Assembly: GCF_002205635.1 (NCBI RefSeq)
Contig: NZ_NISJ01000001.1
Coordinates: 62,001 to 126,000, forward strand
Length of the DNA stretch: 64,000 nucleotides
Direction: 5' to 3'
DNA from: Sphingopyxis witflariensis
GTDB lineage: Bacteria; Pseudomonadota; Alphaproteobacteria; Sphingomonadales; Sphingomonadaceae
The position numbers and the translations under genes are program-made. The notes under the pieces were generated by a model. It searched no databases. It saw only the letters and a list, made by a program, of their open reading frames with translations, and was not told the DNA's origin. This document shows, one piece after another, positions 42,554 through 50,532 of the stretch (position 1 is the first letter of the stretch; each line of letters begins with the position of its first letter).

Positions 42554-42630
42554 GCCCCCCGGAGATGGCCGGTTCGCCCGATCCGGGCGGCCGGTCATCC
42601 TGTTTGCGAGCCTTACAGGAGCGTCTCGCC

Positions 42631-43038
42631 ATGAAATATTTGATATTATCCGCCGCCCTGGCTGCGGCGAGCCTTTCCGCACCGGCGCTTGGACAAACCA
42701 CCGCGCCCAACAACCCGTCGGACACTGCGATGGTCGATGCGGCTAGCATGTCGGCGGCGACATCGACGACCCAGGCCCCTAGCGACCCCAAATCGCCCAT
42801 GCTGACCAACGACGAACTGGACTCGCTGCGCGGTGGCGAAACATTGGTGATCACCAACCAGACGCTGAACGCGATTACGAGCGGCAATATTCTGAACGGC
42901 GACTATGCCGCCGGCGCGGTCACGCTAAGCGACAACGCCCTGTCCAACTTCAATGGCGTCGGCAATCTTCTGATTAATACAGGCGCACAGGTCAGCGTGC
43001 AAAGCGGTATGAATCTGACCATCAACCTCGCCAACTGA
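42631..43038 (+). CDS. exported GG-leader protein, candidate amyloid-like subunit B
   Basis: 135 residues: signal peptide (ending ALGQ), a Ser/Thr/Ala pro-region, then LTNDELDSLRGG at 58-69, matching bacteriocin-style double-glycine leaders cleaved by C39 peptidases. The predicted 66-residue product begins ETLVITNQTLNAITSGNILN, matching subunit A's motif, and continues with VGNLLINTGAQVSVQSGMNL and a final TINLAN. Its Asn/Gln/Gly/Val content suits beta-stacking. It sits 7 nt upstream of the C39 peptidase gene. Confidence 0.82.
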   Translation: MKYLILSAALAAASLSAPALGQTTAPNNPSDTAMVDAASMSAATSTTQAPSDPKSPMLTNDELDSLRGGETLVITNQTLNAITSGNILNGDYAAGAVTLSDNALSNFNGVGNLLINTGAQVSVQSGMNLTINLAN

Positions 43039-43045
43039 TCGGCGC

Positions 43046-43780
43046 ATGCGACCGTTATTCGCCTTGATCGCCGGTGCCCTATGCACCCAGATGGCGCCGC
43101 CCGCTGCGGCCGAAGTCCGATTGGGCAACAATGAGGCCGGCGGAAGCTACGCCGTCCAGGTGATGACCTGGTGGGATATCCCGTTCCGCTCCGTCGTTCG
43201 CCAACGCTATGACTTCAGTTGCGGGTCTGCGGCGATCGCGACCCTCCTCACCTTTCACTATGGCCAGCCGACATCGGAAACGGCGCCTTTTCGTGCGATG
43301 TGGGAAGTCGGCGACCGCGAGGAGATCCGCAAGGTCGGATTTTCGATGCTCGACATGAAGCATTACCTGAAGTCGCGCGGCTATCGCGCGGAAGGCTTTC
43401 GCATCAACATCGAGCAGCTGCGTGACGTGAAACGCCCCACCATCGCCCTTCTCGATCTCAACGGCTTCAAACATTTCGTCGTCATCAAAGGGCTAAAAGG
43501 CGATCGCGTGCTGACCGGCGACTCGGTACTCGGCCTCAGCGAATATGCGCTTGGCGATTTCGAAAAGCACTGGAATGGCATCCTTCTGGCGATCGTGGAC
43601 GGAGCCGACCGACGCCCCGTCTTCAACCTCGCCGGCGATTGGGGACCGTGGTCCAAGGCACCGCTTGAAGAAGATGGCGCGTTGCATGTGTCGGCCGGCG
43701 ATCTCACCACCAATCTGCCCCCGAAATATCAGCTGACGCCGCAAATCCTACTCGATGTCCGCGTCGGGACGGTGAAATGA
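43046..43780 (+). CDS. periplasmic C39 family peptidase (FapD-like)
   Basis: A 244-residue exported papain-like protease. Signal peptide ends PPAAAEV. Oxyanion Gln and catalytic Cys are in RQRYDFSCGSAAIATLLTFH (Q53, C59), His in NGFKHFVVIKG (H143), and Asp in VLTGDSVLG (D159). It lacks the ABC-transporter parts of bacteriocin exporters, so it should act in the periplasm, as FapD does in the Pseudomonas Fap system. Likely substrates are the two RGG proteins on either side (42631 and 43777). The next gene's ATG overlaps its stop (ATGA). Confidence 0.92.
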   Translation: MRPLFALIAGALCTQMAPPAAAEVRLGNNEAGGSYAVQVMTWWDIPFRSVVRQRYDFSCGSAAIATLLTFHYGQPTSETAPFRAMWEVGDREEIRKVGFSMLDMKHYLKSRGYRAEGFRINIEQLRDVKRPTIALLDLNGFKHFVVIKGLKGDRVLTGDSVLGLSEYALGDFEKHWNGILLAIVDGADRRPVFNLAGDWGPWSKAPLEEDGALHVSAGDLTTNLPPKYQLTPQILLDVRVGTVK

Positions 43781-44355
43781 GGACTATCATGCCCAGGAAC
43801 CTCCATATCCTCGCCCTTGCCCCGCTCCTGCTGGCGGCGAGCGAGGCTGCCGCCGAAGATCCGCTCATCGATGCCGCGACGGTGTCGGACGAGGTTCTGG
43901 CGACCCAGCGCGGCGGCTTTTCATGGAACGACATGCAAATCTCGTTTGGCGCCGACATTCGTAGCTTTGTCAATGACCAGCTCGCCTTGCGCACGATCGT
44001 CAGCTGGACGGCGAATGGTGCCACGGTCGATCGCTTCGTATCGCCCTCGCTCACTGCGGCCGACGCAGCGCATGTCCAGGCCGGGATACTGACCAGCGGC
44101 GGCATCCAGATGCGAATTGGCAATGAATCGGTATTTCTCGCCAATGACGGACAGACAGCACTCATCCATTCGACTGACGCGATCCAGAACGTCCTGATCA
44201 ACACTGCCAGCGGCGTGAACCTGGCCCAGCAAGTGGACGCGACGCTCGACATCTCGGGCTATGACGGCTTTCGTGACGCCCTCGCGATGACGCGGATCAG
44301 CGACGCCGTTGGAAACGCAGTGAGCGCCGGCTCTCTCGGAGCGCTCGGCAACTGA
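43777..44355 (+). CDS. exported GG-leader protein, candidate amyloid-like subunit C
   Basis: 192 residues from the ATG overlapping the peptidase stop, or 188 from MPRNLHIL at 43789. A signal peptide (ending SEAAAED) is followed by VSDEVLATQRGG (residues 36-47 in the long form), again a double-glycine leader. The 145-residue mature region starts FSWNDMQISFGADIRSFVND, is predicted mostly beta, and holds AIQNVLINTASGVNLAQQVD, aligning with the C-terminal motif of B and, loosely, A. It converges with the porin gene, 12 nt apart. Confidence 0.8.
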   Translation: MRTIMPRNLHILALAPLLLAASEAAAEDPLIDAATVSDEVLATQRGGFSWNDMQISFGADIRSFVNDQLALRTIVSWTANGATVDRFVSPSLTAADAAHVQAGILTSGGIQMRIGNESVFLANDGQTALIHSTDAIQNVLINTASGVNLAQQVDATLDISGYDGFRDALAMTRISDAVGNAVSAGSLGALGN

Positions 44356-44367
44356 TTTGACCGATTA

Positions 44368-45792
44368 TCAGTTGAACGGCATCCGTATCGTGATGCTGAC
44401 GTCAGGTGCGTCCTCGGTCACCCCGAACTCGAACCCAAAGTTCAGCACGTCGTGCAGCGACAAGCGGTAGGACATGCCCAGGTTCAGCGACCCGACATGA
44501 AGATATTTGGATTTTTGATGGGTCTCGCCGATTTCGGATTTCGTCGGGAAAATATAATTGTGGCGATAGCCGAGTGAGAAAGAAAAGCGCGGATTGAGCG
44601 CGAAGCCGAAGCCCAGATTGGCCGAAATCGCATCTCCCGGATCGACGCGCCCGACCAGAACATCGCCGACCAGTTTATTCACATCCCGCGGGATGTGATA
44701 CAAATAGGCCATTCCCCCATAAATCACCGTCGGGTCCGATGGCATCAGGAAGTTGACGCCGGGCTGAACCGCCCAGAATCCCGAACCGGTGGCCAGGCCG
44801 GTCGCGACGCCAAATTCATCATAACCGATATCGAACGGCCCCTTGCCGGTGTTGGACTTGACCCTGAGCGATCCGATGAAGATCGGCTTTTGCCCCACCG
44901 GCCGGTTGAACTGATAACGCACGGCGAACTCCGCATCGCCAATCCCATGTTCGCTCAGCGCAATTTGCCGCACAATACCCTCGTCGCGCTGCTGGGCGAC
45001 CTCGATCCGGTCGTTACGGAAAAGATAGGGCGCGCGGAGCTCAACCTCCAGCCGATCCGTGAGGCCGTAGCGAAGTGCGGCCGTTCCGACGACGGTGTCG
45101 CGATCGGCGTCGGTTGCCTCGATCAAGCCAATCTGTATTCCCGGGATCAGCTCAATCCCCCGGAACACCAAGCGGTTGGTCGAGGACCGCGTATATTCGA
45201 AGGACGGCTCGAAGACGAGCTTTCCGGCCGGTGTGAGGACGCCCTGCCCTTCGGGCACCGCCGCCACGCGCTCCTCTGTCCTGGGTTCAGGGGGGGGCGC
45301 TTCGCCAACCGGACTGTCGGGCAAGGAAACCATGCTGGACCCCGGCCCCGGAAGAGCCGGATCGATGCCCTGGGCCAGTCCGGCGCCACGCATCGAATCA
45401 AGCGGCCGGTCCGCGAGCGCCAGCAAGCTCAGCCTGTCGACCTGGATCTGCTGCTGGGCAAGATGTTGCTGCATCTTCTCAATCTGGTCGCGCTGCTCGT
45501 CAATCATCGCACTTTGCCTGTCGATCAATTGCCGTTGCTCGTCGATGATCCGCCTTTGTTCGCCCGTCTCGGAAACCGTTGCGGCAAGCGCTTCCTGCGC
45601 CGCGCCGTCAGACAGAACCGACGCAGCCCCACCCCATGACGCGCTGACATCGAGAAAGGCCAGATTGGCGCATTGGCATTCCAGCGCTGGTAACGTGCTC
45701 GCTTCTGCACGAGCTGTGACAGCCATGGCGGACAAGCCAACGACGACCGTGCAGCTGCGGAACAACAACGGCGTGGCCCAGCTCTTTGTCAT
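44368..45792 (-). CDS. FapF-like outer-membrane porin with N-terminal coiled coil
   Basis: 474 residues, start MTKSWATPLLFRS after GGGGAGAGAG. The signal peptide ends TARAEAS; the next part includes CQCANLAFLD. A heptad coiled coil spans about residues 70-120 (RRIIDEQRQLIDRQSAMIDE, RDQIEKMQQHLAQQQIQVDR). A Pro-rich linker follows, then a barrel of the Phenol_MetA_deg/FapF type from GVLTPAGKLVFEPSFEY through RYGLTDRLEVELRAPYLFR to the final SITIRMPFN. FapF exports amyloid subunits through a coil-plugged trimeric barrel, and this protein has that layout. The gene overlaps the Crp/Fnr stop by 4 nt and converges with the peptidase/substrate operon. Confidence 0.88.
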   Translation of the reverse strand: MTKSWATPLLFRSCTVVVGLSAMAVTARAEASTLPALECQCANLAFLDVSASWGGAASVLSDGAAQEALAATVSETGEQRRIIDEQRQLIDRQSAMIDEQRDQIEKMQQHLAQQQIQVDRLSLLALADRPLDSMRGAGLAQGIDPALPGPGSSMVSLPDSPVGEAPPPEPRTEERVAAVPEGQGVLTPAGKLVFEPSFEYTRSSTNRLVFRGIELIPGIQIGLIEATDADRDTVVGTAALRYGLTDRLEVELRAPYLFRNDRIEVAQQRDEGIVRQIALSEHGIGDAEFAVRYQFNRPVGQKPIFIGSLRVKSNTGKGPFDIGYDEFGVATGLATGSGFWAVQPGVNFLMPSDPTVIYGGMAYLYHIPRDVNKLVGDVLVGRVDPGDAISANLGFGFALNPRFSFSLGYRHNYIFPTKSEIGETHQKSKYLHVGSLNLGMSYRLSLHDVLNFGFEFGVTEDAPDVSITIRMPFN

Positions 45793-46472
45793 AGTCTCTC
45801 TCCCCGGGGATGAACGGCAACGCTCGACGGCCCAGCCGTATGCAATCGCTCGATAGCAGCCTCGACCTCCTCGCCCGCGACAGCCATCAGGCCCTCGACA
45901 TCGATGATCCGGCACATCTGCGGCCCGTCCAACTCGATCAGTCCGCGACGAACGAAGCCTGAAATCGTACGGCTGACAGTGTGGATGGTTAGCCCGAGAT
46001 GGTCTGCGATATCGCTTCGCGGCATCGGCAGAGGGATGCTTTCGGGTGATTCAAGCCGCTCCGCAGCTATCAGCAGGAAGGCGGCAACCCGCTCGTTCGC
46101 ATTCCGGCGGCCGAGCAGGAAAATGCACTGGTTGGCGCTCTCCAACGCCCGTTCGAGAGCGTGGTTCTGCGACGATGATTCCAGTTCCCCCGCCGCTGCG
46201 AAATGGCGGCTCAAAATGGCATTGGTCACTGCCTCGGCTGCAGCTTCGCGCCGCCCGCATTCGACCCCGAATGCATCACCCTTGTAGTAGAATCCTGTCA
46301 ACTGGCGATGCCCGTCGATATGGAAACGGCAAGTTCGCACGATGCCCGACACGACTTCGAACCAGCCGTCGCTGCGATCGCCCTGAAAGAAGATGATTTC
46401 GCCTTTGCGGAACCGAAGCTCGATTTCTTGACCGTGCGCTCCAGGGCGCAAACCGGCCCGTAACTCTTGCAC
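45789..46472 (-). CDS. Crp/Fnr family transcriptional regulator
   Basis: A 227-residue regulator: N-terminal cyclic-nucleotide-like beta-barrel (IELRFRKGEIIFFQGDRSDG, YYKGDAFGVECGRREAAAEA), dimer helix (LLGRRNANERVAAFLLIAAE) and C-terminal winged helix with recognition helix SDIADHLGLTIHTVSRTISG. It is FixK/FnrN-like, and no Fnr-type N-terminal cysteine cluster is present, so it is probably not a direct oxygen sensor. GTG at 46472 is preferred to the TTG at 46487, since GGGGAG sits 7 nt before it. Its stop overlaps the porin ATG, implying it controls this locus. Confidence 0.88.
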   Translation of the reverse strand: MQELRAGLRPGAHGQEIELRFRKGEIIFFQGDRSDGWFEVVSGIVRTCRFHIDGHRQLTGFYYKGDAFGVECGRREAAAEAVTNAILSRHFAAAGELESSSQNHALERALESANQCIFLLGRRNANERVAAFLLIAAERLESPESIPLPMPRSDIADHLGLTIHTVSRTISGFVRRGLIELDGPQMCRIIDVEGLMAVAGEEVEAAIERLHTAGPSSVAVHPRGERL

Positions 46473-46828
46473 GCCACTTCTCCCCAATCAGAAATTGGAC
46501 TTCTGCGGCGACCCCTTATGAGGGCATAGTGTTGGCTGGGCCGACTTTAGTCCATCCGGTCAAACGCGTAGGAATTGGCGTGCACGATCAGCGTAGGGAA
46601 AATACGTGGGTGTTTTCCGAGGGCACAGATAAGTTGAATTTTACCGCATTTTCGATTCATAATGTGCTAGGGATATTTTTTCTGATCGTGCAAAAAGGTC
46701 GCCGCGTTCCACTGTGTCGCGGCAGCGGTGTCACATGATCGCAAAAATACGATGGTATGAACATTCCAAGTCGATAAATGCCACGGGTCGCTGTTCGTCC
46801 GCGCTAAGAGCGCTATGGGAGAATAGCT
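46473..46828. promoter_or_regulatory. divergent promoter region with two inverted repeats
   Basis: 356 bp, AT-richer than the surroundings, between the Crp/Fnr start and the LuxR-type start. It contains TGCACGATCAG (46581-46591) with its exact inverse CTGATCGTGCA (46682-46692), and GGAAAA/TTTTCC (46597-46602, 46613-46618). CCAATCAGAAATTGG (46484-46498) overlies the Crp/Fnr ribosome-binding area. These look like regulator sites for the divergent genes. A 69-codon open frame here has no support. Confidence 0.5.
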
Positions 46829-47092
46829 GTGCAACGGGACCAACTTTTTTCGGAGCCGCATCTTACTACTCGTGAGCATCAAATATTAGAACTTGTCGCG
46901 ATGGGACAATCGGCAAAAGAGATCGCGATCGAAATCAGCATCGCTCCCAGAACCGTCGAACGACATATCGAGAATCTGCGACTGAAACTCAATGCTCGCA
47001 ATCGGGCGCATCTGATCACTCAGGCCATATGCCTCGGCATTTTAACGATCGACGGATCGGTGTCGGCGAACGGTATGCCGCTTCTGATCTGA
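46829..47092 (+). CDS. single-domain LuxR-type HTH regulator
   Basis: An 87-residue protein starting at GTG (GGGAGAA six nt upstream), consisting essentially of a GerE/LuxR helix-turn-helix: [20 protein letters not shown], then [20 protein letters not shown] and [16 protein letters not shown]. No receiver or autoinducer domain is present, so activity must be controlled by level or partner. It is divergent from the Crp/Fnr-porin operon and lies at the border of the island that starts at about 47.15 kb. A role in the Fap-like locus is inferred. Confidence 0.85.
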   Translation: MQRDQLFSEPHLTTREHQILELVAMGQSAKEIAIEISIAPRTVERHIENLRLKLNARNRAHLITQAICLGILTIDGSVSANGMPLLI

Positions 47093-47222
47093 TCGGCTAT
47101 CCGGCTCGCCCCTTTGGCGGCCAGATCGAACAGCCTTCCAGCACCCTAGACTGTCAATTCAACCGCACATGACCCTTGTCATGACACGCCGCTTATCCGC
47201 CGGATCAAAATGGCTCCGCTCA

Positions 47223-47543
47223 ATGGTGACACGCCTTGAAGAGGAGACCCGGATCGGCAAGGGCGGGACCCTGGCGGCGCAGCTGTCGCGGCTCGACCTG
47301 ATCGTGCTCGACGAGCTTGGATATCTGCCGTTCGCACGCTCGGGAGGGCAGTTGCTGTTCCACCTCATCAGCAAGCTTTATGAGCGCACCAGCGTCATCA
47401 TCACCACGAACCTCGCGTTCGGCGAGTGGCCCACCGTCTTCGGCGATCCCAAGATGACCACGGCGCTGCTCGACCGCGTCACCCACCACTGCGATATCGT
47501 CGAGACGGGCAACGATAGCTGGCGCTTCAAAAACCGCAGCTGA
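47223..47543 (+). pseudogene. istB: istB fragment, IS21 helper ATPase
   Basis: Encodes only the C-terminal ~106 residues of IstB. Homology begins at [15 protein letters not shown] and runs through the Walker B region [60 protein letters not shown] and ends [16 protein letters not shown], the usual IstB C-terminus. The N-terminal domain and Walker A are missing; upstream codons in this frame are unrelated. Not functional on its own. Confidence 0.9.
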
Positions 47544-47573
47544 CCGCCACCTTCGCCGCCTTCAAAAATCTAT

Positions 47574-47632
47574 CTTGCGCTGCGTGCGCCTCCGGGCGGG
47601 CTACGCCCGCCCTCCGCCGCACGCAGCGCAAG
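47574..47632. repeat. perfect nested inverted repeat after istB
   Basis: CTTGCGCTGCGTGCG (47574-47588) is exactly inverted at CGCACGCAGCGCAAG (47618-47632). Inside, GGGCGGGC (47594-47601) and GCCCGCCC (47605-47612) close over TAC. No T-run follows. It lies within the IS21 remnant, where it may block read-through or be a transposition feature. Confidence 0.8.
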
Positions 47633-47717
47633 GCTCACCTCGACAAACCCCTATCATATCCGCAAGGGGGTCCTTCTTCGACGCCGATCGGGGGTCCCGT
47701 TTGAACGCCGTTTGACA

Positions 47718-48204
47718 CATTGAAGGATCATGATCCAAAAAATGCCAAGCTTCGAAGCGAGATGCGGGTATTCCTTACCACGACGGTAGCCGGAGGCGTG
47801 ACGGGCGGCGAACAAATTGCGTTTGCGGGTCTGCGACTACTATCGTTTTCGCGGCTACTACCAAATATCGTATCAGGGCGAACGGGATGGCCAAAGCGCC
47901 ATGAACGTTGGTTTGGCCCCCTTGCCGGGTCTCGGAATAAAGACGCCGCGAAGCTAATCCTCGTGGCGCGATCGGCCGTCTGGATCACGTCACAGTATCC
48001 ACCGGCATTTAGCCGGGAGGGGCACCCGCATGACCTTCGGCTTTTTATTGCGTTGAATGCCAAAAAAGCAAATGTTCCGGGCCAGGATCTAATCAAAGCA
48101 ACTAAGAAAAGGGCAAACGCTTGGATCGAGCCAGACCTCAGAGTTTCCGTTATCGCAAACCTTGGCGGTTCCCAGCTTTGGGATATCCAACCTGAATTCC
48201 ATTT
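47718..48204. other. island DNA without confident gene
   Basis: 487 bp between the IS21 remnant and the IS3 element. A 186-codon plus-strand frame starts here but its last part lies inside the IS, and neither it nor a 122-codon minus-strand frame shows a recognisable domain. Codon use is unlike the flanking core genes (lower GC). The stretch may be the decayed end of a gene cut by the insertion; nothing firmer can be said. Confidence 0.5.
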
Positions 48205-48243
48205 TGAACCGCCCCGGAACTGCCGGAGGCCATTTGGTTTAAG

Positions 48244-49472
<1,229 letters not shown>

Positions 49473-49525
49473 CGTAGGCCCTTCCTCTCAGGAGTTGGGG
49501 CCTCCGGCAATCCCGGGGCGGTTCA

Positions 49526-49672
49526 CCTTCCGTCTGGCAGGGGCTCTGTAGCGCGGGCCGCCGTGATTTCGGTTTCAAACGCTTCGAGATCGGCGGCATT
49601 GGTCAAATCCAGCCGGTTACGAAGAACGTCGGTGCCTGGATAACAGTAAGGATCGTCGAAAGCCTCATACAC
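49526..49672 (-). pseudogene. Fic-family protein, 5' fragment cut by IS3
   Basis: Codons from the GTG at 49672 (VYEAFDDPYCYPGTDVLRNR, then LDLTNAADLEAFETEITAAR and ATEPLPDGR) match the N-terminus of Fic/DOC AMP-transferases. The frame stops at the IS3 boundary (49525). The active-site H-P-F-x-D/E-G-N-G-R half is not found on the far side of the IS, so it has been lost. Only 49 codons remain. The start directly follows the gene for its probable partner. Confidence 0.78.
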
Positions 49673-49680
49673 GGTCGAGT

Positions 49681-49875
49681 TCAGGCTTTCGCGGCATATT
49701 TCTCGATGATGCGCTGCCTGCGTTCGGCGGACGTAGCGCGTCGATGGTCATCCGCCCGGAATTCGCGCTTTGCGCTGTCCGTCAGACGAATGCCCTCAAC
49801 CGCGCTGATGGCCGCGAATTGGACGAGACCCAGCGTGAGGGTTCTTTCGCGCTGAACCGCCTGTTTCTTCGCCAT
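49681..49875 (-). CDS. YhfG-like small partner of Fic (orphan antitoxin candidate)
   Basis: A 64-residue basic protein: MAKKQAVQRERTLTLGLVQF, then AAISAVEGIRLTDSAKREFR and ATSAERRQRIIEKYAAKA. Small proteins at this position before fic genes act as Fic inhibitors (YhfG/FicA/VbhA groups), using a helix with [ST]xxxE[GN]. Here the nearest form is ISAVEG, with the Ser at -3 rather than -4 from the Glu, so the motif is imperfect. Start at 49875 because AGGAG lies 6 nt before it (the ATG at 49881 is too close). The toxin is broken, leaving this as an orphan. Confidence 0.72.
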   Translation of the reverse strand: MAKKQAVQRERTLTLGLVQFAAISAVEGIRLTDSAKREFRADDHRRATSAERRQRIIEKYAAKA

Positions 49876-50083
49876 TGTCATCTCCTGAATCGTCGAGCGA
49901 CTATAATCGCTTCATCAGCGTAATGCACGTTTTCATGCCGCCAAACTACTGCGCGAAATGGAAGGCGAACCCTTCTCGAATAGCCCTCCATGCATGAGAG
50001 CTCAAATCTCGCCATGACCCATGCAACATTATCGGGATGTCACCCCCCCATGCTCAATCTCATATAATTGCTATCTTTATGGC

Positions 50084-50503
50084 ATGTACTCAAAGGCCAT
50101 CAGCCCTCGCAAGTCGAAGCAAGCCCCTGCCTCTGCCGGGTTCGGCGGGGAGAGCGCACTCGTAGAAGAATTGGCAAAACTAATATCGGCAAGCCCCTCC
50201 GCACTGGAACTGATAGCTGAGGCGCTCGATAGAAACCAACCTAAGAAGCATGAATCATACAGTCCGTGCCTGCGATGCGGCAGCAATTCAAAAACTGACA
50301 ATGTCACGCCAGCACCGTCGGAGCCTGACGATCCGTTGGTGCCACTCGACGTAGTTAAGCGGATCGCGGGCCTTGGCAAAACCAAAATCTATGACCTCAT
50401 CCGCCAAGGCAAATTTCCTGAACCTTTCAAACCGGGCGGAACATCTTCCCGATGGAGCCTCGCGGAAGTTAAACGTTGGCGTGAGGAACTGCAGCCTGGC
50501 TGA
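50084..50503 (+). CDS. AlpA-like DNA-binding protein (excisionase/regulator)
   Basis: A 139-residue protein from MYSKAISPRK; a longer frame starts at 50021. The first ~85 residues are polar with a Cys pair (YSPCLRCGS). The C-terminal part is a MerR/AlpA-type winged helix: PLDVVKRIAGLGKTKIYDLI, RQGKFPEPFKPGGTSSRWSL, AEVKRWREELQ. AlpA proteins commonly regulate integrases of P4-like islands and act as excisionases. It is convergent with the integrase gene, 29 nt apart, and has lower GC than the core genome. Confidence 0.82.
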   Translation: MYSKAISPRKSKQAPASAGFGGESALVEELAKLISASPSALELIAEALDRNQPKKHESYSPCLRCGSNSKTDNVTPAPSEPDDPLVPLDVVKRIAGLGKTKIYDLIRQGKFPEPFKPGGTSSRWSLAEVKRWREELQPG

Positions 50504-50532
50504 CGTTGCCCCGAGCCGAGGAGCAGACCGTA

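Larger units (their letters stand above)
47152..47717 (+). mobile_element. IS21-family remnant
   Basis: The right end reads GTTTGAACGCCGTTTGACA, whose inverse TGTCAA is matched by TGTCAATTCAACC at 47152; IS21 elements begin TGT and end ACA. Between them only the 3' part of istB remains, istA being gone, so the element was reduced by internal deletion (junction near 47.2 kb). Downstream of istB lies a long GC-rich hairpin (47574-47632). The left end call is tentative and no target duplication was seen. Confidence 0.65.

Noticed and set aside
46529..46738. A 69-codon frame in the Crp/LuxR divergent region
   Set aside because: No ribosome site or family; the stretch carries inverted repeats and is better read as promoter DNA.
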